From contig CP073217.1 in the NCBI GenBank assembly GCA_020342235.1, positions 1,488,001-1,552,000 on the forward strand: 64,000 nt of DNA. The letters are read 5' to 3'. A program made the position numbers and the translations under genes. Under the pieces are notes generated by a model. The model did no database searches and was not told where the DNA came from. It saw nothing but the letters and a program-made list of their open reading frames with translations. Shown here piece by piece: positions 9,403-19,158 of the stretch. This stretch comes from Saccharomycopsis phalli. Its lineage: Eukaryota > Ascomycota > Saccharomycetes > Ascoideales > Saccharomycopsidaceae. Position 1 is the first letter of the stretch. Each line of letters opens with the position of its first letter.

Positions 9403-10986
9403 ATGCAAGCTCCAGTTGTGTTTATGAACACGTCTGCTGAACGGAAGACCGGCCGTGAAGCACAGACCCTGAACATCACTGCCGCCAAGGCTGTCGCGGA
9501 TATCATCCGAACCTGTCTTGGGCCAAAAGCCATGCTCAAGATGCTTCTTGATCCAATGGGAGGCATTGTGTTGACCAACGACGGACACGCGATTCTCCGG
9601 GAGATTGACGTGGCGCATCCTGCTGCGAAGTCGATGATTGAGCTTTCGCGGACCCAGGACGAAGAGGTTGGCGACGGGACGACGTCGGTGATCATTCTCG
9701 CTGGGGAGATTTTGGCACAGACATTCCCATACATTGAGCGGAACATCCACCCGGTGATCATCATCCAGGCGCTCAAGCAGGCATTGCGGGATGCATTGAG
9801 TGTGATCCACGAGATTTCGCGGCCGGTGGATGTGCAGAACGAGGCGGCGATGATCAAGCTCATTTCTGCGTCGATTGGCACGAAATACATTGCCAACTGG
9901 AGCAGCAAGATGTGCGAGTTGGCGCTCAAGGCGGTGAACACCGTGACTATCCGAGAGGGCGAGCACTTGGAGATTGACACCAAGCGGTATGTGCGGATCG
10001 AGAAGATCCCGGGAGGGGAGATTGAGGACTGTGAGGTGTTGGACGGCATTATATTGAACAAGGACATCACCCACCCGAAGATGCGGCGGCGCATTGAGAA
10101 CCCGCGGGTTCTTTTGTTGGACTGCCCGTTGGAGTACAAGAAGGGCGAGTCGCAGACCAACATTGAGATCAGCAACGAGGACGACTGGAACCGGATCTTG
10201 GAGATCGAGGAGGAGCAGATCCGCGGCTTGTGCGACAAGATCTTGGAGTTCAAGCCGGACTTGGTCATCACTGAAAAGGGTGTCTCTGATCTTGCCCAGC
10301 ACTATCTCTTGAAAGGCGGTGCCACTGCCTTGCGACGAGTCAAGAAGTCCGACAACAACAGAATCGCTCGGGCGACCGGTGCCACCATCGTGAATCGGAT
10401 CGAGGATATCCGCGAGTCGGACGTCGGCACCAAGTGCGGCTTGTTCAAGGTCGAGCTTATTGGCGACGAGTACTTCTCGTACATTGTCCAGTGCAAACAG
10501 CCTCGGGCATGCACCGTGGTCCTCAGAGGCCCTTCCAAGGACATTTTGAACGAGATCGAGCGCAATTTGCAAGACGCAATGGCCGTCGCCAGAAACGTCG
10601 CGTTCGAGCCGAGTCTTTCGCCAGGCGGCGGAGCAACCGAAATGGCTGTCGCAGTGAGACTCTCGGAGATTGCAAAGACCATCGAGGACGTGGCACAATG
10701 GCCGTACAAGGCTGTGGCTGATGCAATGGAGGTGATAGCCCGGACTTTGGTACAGAACGCCGGCGGAAACCCAATCCGCGTGATTTCCCAGTTGCGCGCA
10801 AAGCATGCCGAGGGATTGCACACATATGGTATCGACGGGGAGACTGGCAAGGTGGTTGACATGAAGTCGTATGGCATCTGGGAGCCGGAGGTGATTAAGC
10901 AGCAGAGTATCAAGACGGCAGTGGAGAGTGCGTGTTTGTTGTTGAGAGTTGACGATATTGTCAGTGCAAAGAAAGGTGCAAACTGA
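9403..10986 (+). CDS. CCT3: Chaperonin-containing TCP-1 subunit gamma
   Basis: A 527-residue group II chaperonin subunit of the cytosolic TRiC/CCT ring that folds actin, tubulin and other proteins (yeast Cct3 has 534). The start MQAPVVFMNTS matches Cct3. ATPase motifs are present: LDPMGGIVLTNDGHAILREI, GDGTTS at residues 90-95, and GGGATEMAVA. Codon 23 is CTG, at a position where yeast Cct3 has Ser (…AQISNITAAK), which fits CUG decoded as serine. The third codon positions are GC-rich in the first two thirds of the gene, unlike later genes in the window. Confidence 0.96.
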   Translation: MQAPVVFMNTSAERKTGREAQTLNITAAKAVADIIRTCLGPKAMLKMLLDPMGGIVLTNDGHAILREIDVAHPAAKSMIELSRTQDEEVGDGTTSVIILAGEILAQTFPYIERNIHPVIIIQALKQALRDALSVIHEISRPVDVQNEAAMIKLISASIGTKYIANWSSKMCELALKAVNTVTIREGEHLEIDTKRYVRIEKIPGGEIEDCEVLDGIILNKDITHPKMRRRIENPRVLLLDCPLEYKKGESQTNIEISNEDDWNRILEIEEEQIRGLCDKILEFKPDLVITEKGVSDLAQHYLLKGGATALRRVKKSDNNRIARATGATIVNRIEDIRESDVGTKCGLFKVELIGDEYFSYIVQCKQPRACTVVLRGPSKDILNEIERNLQDAMAVARNVAFEPSLSPGGGATEMAVAVRLSEIAKTIEDVAQWPYKAVADAMEVIARTLVQNAGGNPIRVISQLRAKHAEGLHTYGIDGETGKVVDMKSYGIWEPEVIKQQSIKTAVESACLLLRVDDIVSAKKGAN

Positions 10987-10987
10987 G

Positions 10988-11505
10988 GAGTGGTGAATGT
11001 GCTTCCTCTGATGTAATTATGTTTCTCTGATGTAATTGTGTTTCCTCTGGTATAATTGTGTTTCTCTGATATAATTGTGTTTCCTCTGGTATAATTGTAT
11101 TTGTCTGGTATGATTGTATTTAGTCTAATGTAATCGTGTTTCCTCTATTATAATTATGCTTTCTTTGATAGAACTGTGTTTCTCTGATATAATTATGCCT
11201 CTGATATAATTGTGTTTCTCTGGTATAATTGTATTTGTCTGGTATGATTGTATTTCCTCTAATTTAATTGTGTTTCTCTGATATAGTTGTGCTTCCTCTG
11301 GTATAATTGTGTTTCTCTGATATAATTATGCCTGATATAATTGTGTTTCTCTGGTATAATTGTATTTGTCTGGTATAATTGTATTTAGTCTAATGTAATC
11401 GTGTTTCCTCTATTACAATTATGCTTTCTTTGATAGAACTGTGCTTCTCTGATTAAATTGTGTTTCTCTGATATAATTATGCCTCCGATATAATTGTAGT
11501 AGTCT
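10988..11505. repeat. Minisatellite downstream of CCT3 (about 19-20-bp unit)
   Basis: About 25 degenerate copies of a unit like 'tctctgatataattgtgtt' run directly from the CCT3 stop. Variants (ggtataattgtatttg, gatagaactgtg) recur in the same order, so the array also shows a longer higher-order period. Confidence 0.9.
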
Positions 11506-11750
11506 CACTTAAATAGTGACCCATCTCTGTAGAAAGAAATGCAGCTAGACAATTGCCTTTGACACAATCTTGCATCAGAAAAATGTTAAAAAAGAAAAGA
11601 AAATTCTGAAAACAACAAGAAAATTTTATCAAGTCATGGAAAGACCACACAGTTGTAGAGTGTCATTCATAGAACATTGCCTTACAAAAGGGCCAGCCAG
11701 AATGGAGCAAAGGAGTAAAATCTCTCTTTTTCAAAGTCTATAATACAATT
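11506..11750. other. AT-rich spacer before LINE tails
   Basis: No gene is visible. It contains A-rich runs near 11580-11630 and ends in the 'ataatacaatt' motif that also appears after the next LINE tail. Confidence 0.5.
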
Positions 11751-12021
11751 AATGTAGTTGTTATTCTCCGCTCGATACAAGTGCATCGTCGTGGGTTGAA
11801 CTCAAGCCAAGTGACAACCCTATAGCACACTACCGTGCAAATACCTGAAGCAAAAGCTCAGCCTGTCCATACAAACTACCAGCACAACCACTCAATCCCT
11901 CCTGGAATGTTTCTACCCATTTAAAGGGTTCTCTGAGCAAACATATAGGGGCACCGTCCCTAGTCGTAGACGGTGAAATATCAATCTCCTCGAGCCAAAG
12001 TATAGCTATAGCCTTGCACAA
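11751..12021 (+). mobile_element. 5'-truncated LINE tail, subfamily I
   Basis: This 3'-end fragment of the non-LTR retrotransposon family in this window aligns with the copy at 57012-57359: shared 'ccgtgc', 'agcacaac', 'tttctaccca', 'caccgtccctagtc', 'gacggtgaaatatcaatctc', 'tatagctatagcc'. It keeps the perfect hairpin CACCGTC…GACGGTG at about 11952-11977. Flanking 'ataatacaatt' at 11740-11750 and 12022-12032 looks like an 11-bp target duplication. Confidence 0.8.
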
Positions 12022-12130
12022 ATAATACAATTCAATTAACATAGTCTACTATACAATTAATCTAGTCTATGATACAATTTATGTAGTCTAATATACAATT
12101 AATATATTCTATTATACAATTTATGTACTC

Positions 12131-12365
12131 GCTACCGCACTAGTACCCGGAGGGGTGGCTCAAGTCACCTCTAAAGATCTAGGCAAAAGCTCATTGCCCT
12201 CCAATGCTCATCACTTTACATATTCACAAGCTCTAGTCAAAAGGGTTGTATCTCTGTCACAAAGTTTTCTTTCGATGACTACATACCAGCACCGTCCTTG
12301 GTCTTGGACAGCAAAGTATAAATCTCCTCTGGGAGCCTAGTATAGCTATAGCCTTGAATTATCAT
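12131..12365 (+). mobile_element. 5'-truncated LINE tail, second copy
   Basis: It begins 'gctaccgcactagtacccgg', matching the LINE 3' region near 57140, and ends 'cctagtatagctatagcc' plus an A/T trinucleotide tail. The hairpin arms are eroded (caccgtcc…ggacagc), so it seems older than the neighbouring tails. 'tttatgta' occurs on both sides. Confidence 0.75.
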
Positions 12366-12373
12366 TATTATTA

Positions 12374-12572
12374 TTTATGTAGTCTACTCCACACCTCCTT
12401 CTGAGTCATCTCTCTTTAATAGTTCCTTAAAGATCTAGTCGAAATTTTTTATCCTCATTTCAAGGGTTTTCTCTCGACTTAAAAACTAGCGGCGCCGTCC
12501 TTGGCTTATTAGACGATGAAATATAAATCTCGCCTCAGGGAGAGCTTACTATAACTAAAGAAGTAAATAAAC
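12374..12572 (+). mobile_element. 5'-truncated LINE tail, subfamily II
   Basis: It matches the 3' end of the long LINE copy (56470-56660): 'ttctgagtcatctctct', 'gttccttaaagatct', 'agcggcgccgtccttgg', 'agtaaataaac'. 'atgtagtctac' lies on both sides and looks like a target duplication. It is the third insertion in about 800 bp. Confidence 0.8.
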
Positions 12573-12914
12573 GTTAATGTAGTCTACTATTCAATTTATG
12601 TGGCCTACTATACAATTTATCCATTAGTCTATGACATTATTACAATTCTTGATCCGATACAATCCATCATCTATTTATTAAATTTGCTACAGTCTCTATT
12701 ACACAACTTGTTCATATACTCAGTCCAGAATGTCCTAAATCCATGCCATCGTAGACTTTTCACTTAACAACAATATCTCGTTCTACTCCTGTTTGCACTT
12801 GTTCAACTCTCCAGTTTTACTTTCCTATTACACTCTTGATCTTTACTCTTGTCATCTTCCTCTTGACTTCCTTTATCTTCCTTTATCTTCCTTTTATCCT
12901 TTTATCTTCCTCTT
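12573..12914. other. Spacer between LINE tails and RPC17
   Basis: AT-rich spacer with repeats of 'tatacaatttatgta' near 12580-12620 that resemble LINE target sites, followed by a C/T-rich stretch (12840-12930) at the RPC17 3' end. No gene is seen. Confidence 0.5.
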
Positions 12915-13337
12915 CTACTGTCCACCTTCCCCATTTTGCTCAGCCACCTCCCCATTCTGCTCATCGTCACCCTCTTCGCCCTCAAACTCATGCGGAAACT
13001 CCTCTTGTATAATCGTCAACAATTCTTGAATCTGCTCCTCATTAAACCGTATATCACAATCTTCAATTATAGAAAACAAATTCACCTGGTTCTTTGGAAC
13101 AAGATTCACAATTTGAAACTTCTCAATAACCTCCAACTCAAACTTATCCAATCGCTCAATCACCTTGGACAAGCCATCCGTACTCTGGTTCTTTGCAGGG
13201 GTCTTGTTCAAGTACGCAATAACCTCCCTCATACCATTATCGTGCGATCGCTTTCTCCCCCCGACCTTCTGCTGCTTCAAATGCGCAAGAACCTCGGCAT
13301 TGGTCACAAACTTATCCCGCAACTCAATAATATTCAT
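12915..13337 (-). CDS. RPC17: RNA polymerase III subunit C17
   Basis: A 140-residue member of the RPB4/C17 family. C17 with C25 forms the Pol III stalk needed for initiation on tRNA and 5S genes. The C-terminal HRDC-like part (KFELEVIEKFQIVNLVPKNQ, then LFSIIEDCDIRFNEEQIQELL) matches Rpc17, and the N-terminus starts MNIIELRDKFVTNAEVLAHL as in the family. The acidic, Asn/Gln-rich tail is extra. The ATG lies only 9 bp after the MED7 stop on the same strand, so it has no room for its own intergenic promoter. Confidence 0.88.
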   Translation of the reverse strand: MNIIELRDKFVTNAEVLAHLKQQKVGGRKRSHDNGMREVIAYLNKTPAKNQSTDGLSKVIERLDKFELEVIEKFQIVNLVPKNQVNLFSIIEDCDIRFNEEQIQELLTIIQEEFPHEFEGEEGDDEQNGEVAEQNGEGGQ

Positions 13338-13346
13338 CCACCCTCT

Positions 13347-14033
13347 TTAGACATGGCTCGAATTTTTCTCATCCTGCACACCAGTGCCACTAACCAGATT
13401 GCTTATGTCAGCCACCAGCTGCTTTTGAATGTCCTGTGCGATTTTAGCCAATCTCTTGCGTACACTGTCGCAGGCATCTTCGATTTTCTTGATTTCACTC
13501 TTCTTGGTTTGCACCTGGTTGGTCAACATCAAAATCAAGGACTCACGTGCCTGGTGCGGCCGATAGTCGTTGAGTAAGTGATGAATGTTGATCAATATGA
13601 TGCGAATATCCTCCAATTTCGGGGGATACAAGGTTGCGTTTTTGCTCACGATGCCGATTATTTCTAGGAAGTTGAGTAGGAGTGACTTGAACAATTTTTT
13701 CAACTCGTCGATTCGCGCAAGCGACGACGACTGATCCTCGTTCCCCTCCTCCGACTCAAACAATTGCTTCACCCCCATCTCCGTTAGTGTCGGCATTCGG
13801 TCGTTGAATTGCCAGACATTACCAAACAACCGGTATGTTTCGCCCTCCGGCCTGCTGGGCGGAATTAAAAACTGGAGCTCATCTTCAGGCACTTTGTCGA
13901 GTTCGTGTGTGGTGGGGTCCTCATGTTCTTTTATCCAGGCGTTGGCCTTGTCGATATTCTCTGCCGTGAAAAACTTGTAGTATGGAGGTGGAGGAGGATA
14001 CAAATCCACGACTTCTCCATCACCGCCAGACAT
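13347..14033 (-). CDS. MED7: Mediator complex subunit 7
   Basis: A 228-residue Mediator middle-module subunit that pairs with Med21/Med31 and bridges activators to RNA polymerase II. Family features are the N-terminal proline run DLYPPPPPYYKFFT, the LIPP motif, then ELKKLFKSLLLNFLEIIGIV and LINIHHLLNDYRPHQARESLI, and a C-terminal coiled coil (TKKSEIKKIEDACDSVRKRL). Length agrees with S. cerevisiae Med7 (222). The downstream RPC17 start is 9 bp away. Confidence 0.93.
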   Translation of the reverse strand: MSGGDGEVVDLYPPPPPYYKFFTAENIDKANAWIKEHEDPTTHELDKVPEDELQFLIPPSRPEGETYRLFGNVWQFNDRMPTLTEMGVKQLFESEEGNEDQSSSLARIDELKKLFKSLLLNFLEIIGIVSKNATLYPPKLEDIRIILINIHHLLNDYRPHQARESLILMLTNQVQTKKSEIKKIEDACDSVRKRLAKIAQDIQKQLVADISNLVSGTGVQDEKNSSHV

Positions 14034-14157
14034 TGGTTTTGCAAGACGGGCAAGAAAATAATCGACCCTTGGAAAATGTAGCTGACTAAGACATGACTAA
14101 GACATGACTAAGACATGACTAAGACTGAGCACCGACTACAGTAGGCCGCTTCATTTA

Positions 14158-16215
14158 TTAACTAATGTATTGAAATAAGAATGTCAAAAAGGTACTTGCC
14201 ACCAACAATATACAAATTCCAACTGGCCCGGCTCTGTCGGAATAGTCGACTGCCTTTTTATGTCGGATTTGCACCACTCTCCACAAGTAGAGACCCGTAG
14301 CGTAGCCAATTGTCAAGATCGCGGTGATGAAAAAGCCAATGGACGAAACCAATGCTGCGGCATTACCGTAGGACAACAATGCAGTGGCAGTGGCTCCAAG
14401 GATCATGCCGATGGACAACCACGAAAGAAACGTTCGCTCGGTAGCAAAGTAGACCTTTGGCTCGATTCTCACCGGCACACAAATCTCCTTGCCCGGTGGA
14501 GCAGAGATATTGGCAAACACCGTTCCCTCAGGTATCTTGAACGTGCGCTCGTCCTTCAAGAACTTGGCCAAGAAGCTAAATGGCCCAGACACCTTTCTGG
14601 CAGCTGGCTGGCCGGTAAGAAGCAACGGCGCCGTCTCAGAAGTTCCAGCGACATTTGCACGGATCGACTCGACCTGCTCCTCTTCATCCAAGAACTCGCC
14701 CGTAGCACCATGCCCTTGGTCGCGGATGATGCCCACTCCCTCCAACTTTGGCTTGCGAATGTCGACGTCCATCTGAGGCAACCAGAATGGGATCAAGTCG
14801 ACGTGGTCAGGCAATAACGAGGCGCATCCGTGTATGAACTTGGAGAACTTTGGCACGGCCTCCACCAAGTGCGAGGCAATGAGCTCTCTGATCCACTGAG
14901 GAGGCTCCTGACCAAACTGGGTCTGAAGCTTGACCTCAAGCACGGCATATGGGAACCGGCAAATGTCCTTTTCAGGCAACTGGCTGAACGGCCAGTCGAT
15001 GCCGATGTCGGTTCGCCGCCAGTTGCCATTTGTCCGATCGACACCGTCAAAATTGTCTTCGCGCACAAGCGACAACTCGGTATCCAACGAGATCCGCACA
15101 CGAGCATCGCCCGGCAACTGGAACGCAGTACGATGGTAGAACGAGCGCATCACCGGGCGGAACTTGCGCTTCAACATCGCATACTGGATCTCCTCAGCTA
15201 GAGCCTCGAGGTTGTCAATCTCCTTGTTCAGCTTCTTGCCCTCCTTCCGCAACTTGTCAAACACCTGCTTCGCAGTGTACTTCCCCGAGATGAAGTCGTT
15301 GACGTATTTCTCCTTCAATGCAAACCGTTGCTTCACAGACAGCTCCCCGGTCCAGTCCTCTCGATGGGTCTTCCGCTCAAAGAAAATCGTGTCGCTGTTC
15401 ATGCCCCCATACCACCGGAGACGATGTGCCTCTGCCCCCTCGTCCTTCCGAAGACGGCCGTAGTACAAGTCCATGTTCTTGTTGTCGTAGTAGATCGACG
15501 TGATTGCCGAGTCCTGCGAGTCAAACTCCTTGTTCGAGTTAAACACCAACACAGGCAAGTGCTTGAGGATAATAAGCTTCAACTCAGTGACATTGTCCGG
15601 GTGTACCCAGTACTTGGTGGTTTGCCGAACAAAGTTCTGCTGCTTTCCACCAGCACTGGAGTCTCCTTTGACTGGGCTTCCTCTGGTCCGAACCAAGTCA
15701 TAGAGCTTCGACAACTTCACAATCAACTCGTCGTAGTTGTCCTTGAAAAATGGCTTCGAGTCCAATCGCGCCTGGAAAATAGGCTTCAACCGGAACTTGG
15801 TCCGCTTGTCGTGCTTCTTGATAATCTTGTAGAAGCCAGTGTAGTTCAACTTCGAAAACTTTGCAAGGTCGTGTGTATCGGCAATAATGTCCAGCAACTC
15901 GTCCTCCAAGTCAAGAAACACTTCTTCGTCAGGAGCCTCGTCGCCCCGTTGAATTGAGCCTACTGCTTGGGTAATGAGAAACTCCGTGTCGCGGATTCGC
16001 TTTTGGATTTCGCCCAGCTTGAGCTTGGTGAATGTATAGACTTTTTCCAACTCGGTCTCCAATGACGTGAGAAACTTTTCCTCCAACTCATTCAGCCATT
16101 GGTCATTATTAGAATTGAGCCCCTTTTTTAATTCGTACTTGAGGTCGTCATATGCAATATAATAGAAGTTATAGTCTTTAATAAGACCGCCCTTGAGCAG
16201 CTCGCCAAACTTCAT
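14158..16215 (-). CDS. VTC4: Vacuolar transporter chaperone 4, polyphosphate polymerase
   Basis: A 685-residue catalytic subunit of the VTC complex, which makes polyphosphate from ATP and moves it into the vacuole; yeast Vtc4 has 721. The order is an SPX domain (residues 1 to about 150, [18 protein letters not shown]), the tunnel polymerase domain ([43 protein letters not shown]) with the catalytic-type lysine in LEVKLQTQ, and a C-terminal VTC1-like block with three membrane segments. CTG at codon 6 and in the GE-x-SVKQ motif sits where relatives have polar residues. It is divergent from NUP53 with a 202-bp shared promoter. Confidence 0.95.
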   Translation of the reverse strand: MKFGELLKGGLIKDYNFYYIAYDDLKYELKKGLNSNNDQWLNELEEKFLTSLETELEKVYTFTKLKLGEIQKRIRDTEFLITQAVGSIQRGDEAPDEEVFLDLEDELLDIIADTHDLAKFSKLNYTGFYKIIKKHDKRTKFRLKPIFQARLDSKPFFKDNYDELIVKLSKLYDLVRTRGSPVKGDSSAGGKQQNFVRQTTKYWVHPDNVTELKLIILKHLPVLVFNSNKEFDSQDSAITSIYYDNKNMDLYYGRLRKDEGAEAHRLRWYGGMNSDTIFFERKTHREDWTGELSVKQRFALKEKYVNDFISGKYTAKQVFDKLRKEGKKLNKEIDNLEALAEEIQYAMLKRKFRPVMRSFYHRTAFQLPGDARVRISLDTELSLVREDNFDGVDRTNGNWRRTDIGIDWPFSQLPEKDICRFPYAVLEVKLQTQFGQEPPQWIRELIASHLVEAVPKFSKFIHGCASLLPDHVDLIPFWLPQMDVDIRKPKLEGVGIIRDQGHGATGEFLDEEEQVESIRANVAGTSETAPLLLTGQPAARKVSGPFSFLAKFLKDERTFKIPEGTVFANISAPPGKEICVPVRIEPKVYFATERTFLSWLSIGMILGATATALLSYGNAAALVSSIGFFITAILTIGYATGLYLWRVVQIRHKKAVDYSDRAGPVGICILLVASTFLTFLFQYIS

Positions 16216-16417
16216 TGTATACTATCTGAAGGACACAAATTTTATTCCTCGAAGCTTGGTTTTCTTTTCAAGCCCATCGCAGAAACAACGTGGGTGGCTC
16301 TTGCCCCAAAGGGGAAGCTGTAATAAAACGCAATATCGCGCGGGTGTCGCGTGCGCTGCTTAGGTAATGGCTGATGGATGTAAGTTGTATTGATCAACAC
16401 TTTTTGCAAAACGGCCC
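16216..16417. promoter_or_regulatory. Bidirectional promoter VTC4 / NUP53
   Basis: This 202-bp spacer between divergent ATGs must carry control elements for both genes. It has a CG-rich core near 16330-16355 (gcgcgggtgtcgcgtgcgc). No specific factor site is claimed. Confidence 0.6.
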
Positions 16418-17665
16418 ATGTTCAATACCCAAAACTCAGACACCACAAAGCCATGGTTCAATGACGGAATTAATAGCCGTTTGGTGCCGTTTTCCATAAT
16501 ACCCCGCGCGGTTTTCAGTAAGAAAGACGAAACGGAAAAGCACGATAAAGAGTCCGATTCTGAGGACGAAGATGACAAGGAAGAGGAAGAGGAATTGACG
16601 TCGTTAGACTCCCAGGTGAAACGTTTATTGTCCGGGCCTGCTTCTAGCGACTTTGGCTCAAAGAAATTTAAGCAGCTCTCGTTTAATAATCGCCATAGTA
16701 GCTTGAGTAGTTCCCGATTGATCAATGACGCGGCTGCACCACCAAAGGTATCGATATTCGATCAAAATAAAGACGAAATGGCAGAGGGCAAGCTTGATTC
16801 CGCAAGCCAATCCGACTTGAAAGCACCTCGTGCTAAGGTGGATGCCAATTCTTTTAATGTGTTCAACTCAAACTTTTTTTCCCAGTTCTCCAAGAATCCA
16901 ATCAGCAAGACCGACGTGATACAGTCGTTGTCTGCACCAATACCAGTTGATCTCGAGTCGCCAGTGGATCGAAAAAGTAACGAGACTGCAAAAGTGAAAC
17001 AGGAATATTCCGTCTTGGTTTCCGGGTACCCAGAGTCCGATTCCCTTCGAGTAATTGAGTACTTCAGCAAGTATGGGGAGATATTGGAGAATTTCGAGGT
17101 GCTCAGCAAAAAACGAAACAATCTCGGGAGACTCCTCAAGAAGGACGAAACGTCCAGTACGGTTCCAATCTATGTAGGCAAGTCGTGGGTGAAGTTGACC
17201 TTCAGCAACCGGTCTTCATACTCCAGGGCTTTGAAGGAAGATGATACTGTGTTCAAGAATTATTATCTCAAGGTGAAAGACTTTAATTCAGGATTGTTGG
17301 GCGAGCTTAAAACCAGCACGATCGACGTCAAGTACTGCGAAGAAGATGAAAGTGAACAAGATTACAACTTACTATTCCCAAAGAAGAATGACTCGAACTT
17401 TGAGGAAACCAGGTTTTTGTCCTCAGAAAGCCTGATTTTTAAGGCCAGCAAGGAACATGCCACTGCTGAAGAACAGCCTGCCAAGAGAATCAAAAAGGAA
17501 AACAACCACCGGTTGGCAATAATATCAGGGAAGCAGTTGCTAGTCAAGAAAAACCGCACTTCAGATAAAAAGAAATTGCTGACTATAAACTCACATCCTA
17601 GCAGTGCTGGACTGACGTGGCTCAACCGTGGATTGGATTGGGCATTTGGATTTAATAGCCTCTAG
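16418..17665 (+). CDS. NUP53: Nucleoporin Nup53/Nup59 family
   Basis: A 415-residue nuclear pore linker nucleoporin that joins Nup170/Nic96 to the membrane. It has an N-terminal disordered acidic region, a central MPPN-type RRM (YSVLVSGYPESDSLRVIEYF through SWVKLTFSNRSSYSRALKED, about residues 195-300) and the C-terminal amphipathic helix GLTWLNRGLDWAFGFNSL that contacts membranes. S. cerevisiae has two paralogues (NUP53, NUP59); which one this matches is not decided from sequence. It starts at the first ATG. Confidence 0.9.
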   Translation: MFNTQNSDTTKPWFNDGINSRLVPFSIIPRAVFSKKDETEKHDKESDSEDEDDKEEEEELTSLDSQVKRLLSGPASSDFGSKKFKQLSFNNRHSSLSSSRLINDAAAPPKVSIFDQNKDEMAEGKLDSASQSDLKAPRAKVDANSFNVFNSNFFSQFSKNPISKTDVIQSLSAPIPVDLESPVDRKSNETAKVKQEYSVLVSGYPESDSLRVIEYFSKYGEILENFEVLSKKRNNLGRLLKKDETSSTVPIYVGKSWVKLTFSNRSSYSRALKEDDTVFKNYYLKVKDFNSGLLGELKTSTIDVKYCEEDESEQDYNLLFPKKNDSNFEETRFLSSESLIFKASKEHATAEEQPAKRIKKENNHRLAIISGKQLLVKKNRTSDKKKLLTINSHPSSAGLTWLNRGLDWAFGFNSL

Positions 17666-17862
17666 TTTGTGCTGTAACATAATGGATTTTCATACAGAGA
17701 AGCTGCATCTGTCTGGTATTGTAACAAATATATTTATAATCGATTATATATTATCGACCAATTAGAAGATAGTAGCCTGACATGTATATCAATGATGCAT
17801 GTTCTCCACAAATAAGGGTTACGAGCGCACGGATCGTACAACTCCTGTCATCACATTGATTA

Positions 17863-19158
17863 ATGTTCCGCTTGATAACTCAGCTCAAAAGTATTATAAG
17901 TAAAAACCCAAATGAGAAAAATCCGCATGATGGAGCACAAGGTACCGCTGAGTACTCTCCTGAGCCGAACAATAGCCAGTATGAAGGGGCTCGGGTCGTG
18001 AAGAAGTTGTGGGACAAATTCTACAGCGAGGAGGAAAAGAGCTTTGTGAGTGATGTAAATATCAATGGAGTATATCCAGTGGGCGACAAAACGTACAGAT
18101 TTGTACTTTGGTCCGTGGTGATTGCAATTGCTGGTATAGTAGATGGTGCAAATAGCAAAGTTCCAGACGTCAGATCAGCCTGCCTCGGATTATTTGATAA
18201 ATCGTACGAGATACTCCAGAAGTATAGACACAAAAGGATTCCTGGCGCATACACTGCGTCAGAGTATTTCGACGGCAATGACGATATCTATTACGATGAT
18301 GATGCCCAGGTAGGGTCAGTGTTAGTATACATGTACCGAGCGACTCATGACAAAAAGTACCTTGACGATGCCCAAGAGGTTTTGCGCTTTTTGATCTCGG
18401 GATACAATTCGAGTGGTGGCGGAATGTTTTGGAATTTTTCTAGAACATATGTCAATGCCTGCACTACTTCCGAAAGTGCGCTAGTGGCATTGCGGATTTA
18501 TCAGTATGTAAAAAAAGAAGAATACTTGCAATTCGCAGTCAAGTGTATCCAATGGGAACTAGAAACCTTGAAAGACCCTTCGGATGACTTGATTTGGGAT
18601 GGTATAAACCCCAAGGATCAAAGCATCAGCCCCACGAAATACAGCTACAACTCTGGAACTTTGTTGTCTGCACTAGTATATATTTATAAATACTCAGAGG
18701 ATTCCAAGTGGCTTACTGATATTGAGGCCGTTGCTTCGTCTACCTTGGACCATACAAAGCTGTTGTTTGAGTCAAGATTCTCTGACTGGAATGCCACTTA
18801 CTGGAAAGACCATTCGTACTTTATCCAACTCTTGGTGGAAGGGCTTAGAGACTATATTACATTGAATGGAAAGCACAGTCAGCTAGCTCAAATGGAAGTC
18901 CAGAGACATGTTGGTTATATGAAGCTGTTTATGCAGGATTGCGAGGACGGACTCTATTACAGTAGCTTTGAGCCATACAAAATCAATCAGGAGATACTTG
19001 AAAAATTCAAACGACGCTATAATATTGAAAACTTGGAGCTCGAGCCTGACGACCAGGAACGACAGATTATCGACGCACCGTTGGAAAAAAGACCAATGGC
19101 CAAGACCTTGATTGGGAACGGGTCTGCAGCCAGGATATGGTTTTTGAGTAGTAGCTGA
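17863..19158 (+). CDS. GH76-type (alpha-1,6-mannanase-like) protein without signal peptide
   Basis: A 431-residue (alpha/alpha)6-barrel glycosidase-like protein. The catalytic Asp pair of family GH76 appears as YYDDDAQ at residues 143-149. Further family segments are SGGGMFWNF, ACTTSESALVALRIYQYV and KYSYNSGTLLSALVYIY. GH76 enzymes such as Dfg5/Dcw1 are normally secreted and GPI-anchored and act on mannose linkages. This one begins MFRLITQLKSIISKNPNEK, with no convincing signal peptide and no GPI tail, so it may be cytosolic or use another substrate. Its stop codon at 19156-19158 directly abuts the stop of the convergent sorting nexin. Confidence 0.8.
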   Translation: MFRLITQLKSIISKNPNEKNPHDGAQGTAEYSPEPNNSQYEGARVVKKLWDKFYSEEEKSFVSDVNINGVYPVGDKTYRFVLWSVVIAIAGIVDGANSKVPDVRSACLGLFDKSYEILQKYRHKRIPGAYTASEYFDGNDDIYYDDDAQVGSVLVYMYRATHDKKYLDDAQEVLRFLISGYNSSGGGMFWNFSRTYVNACTTSESALVALRIYQYVKKEEYLQFAVKCIQWELETLKDPSDDLIWDGINPKDQSISPTKYSYNSGTLLSALVYIYKYSEDSKWLTDIEAVASSTLDHTKLLFESRFSDWNATYWKDHSYFIQLLVEGLRDYITLNGKHSQLAQMEVQRHVGYMKLFMQDCEDGLYYSSFEPYKINQEILEKFKRRYNIENLELEPDDQERQIIDAPLEKRPMAKTLIGNGSAARIWFLSSS

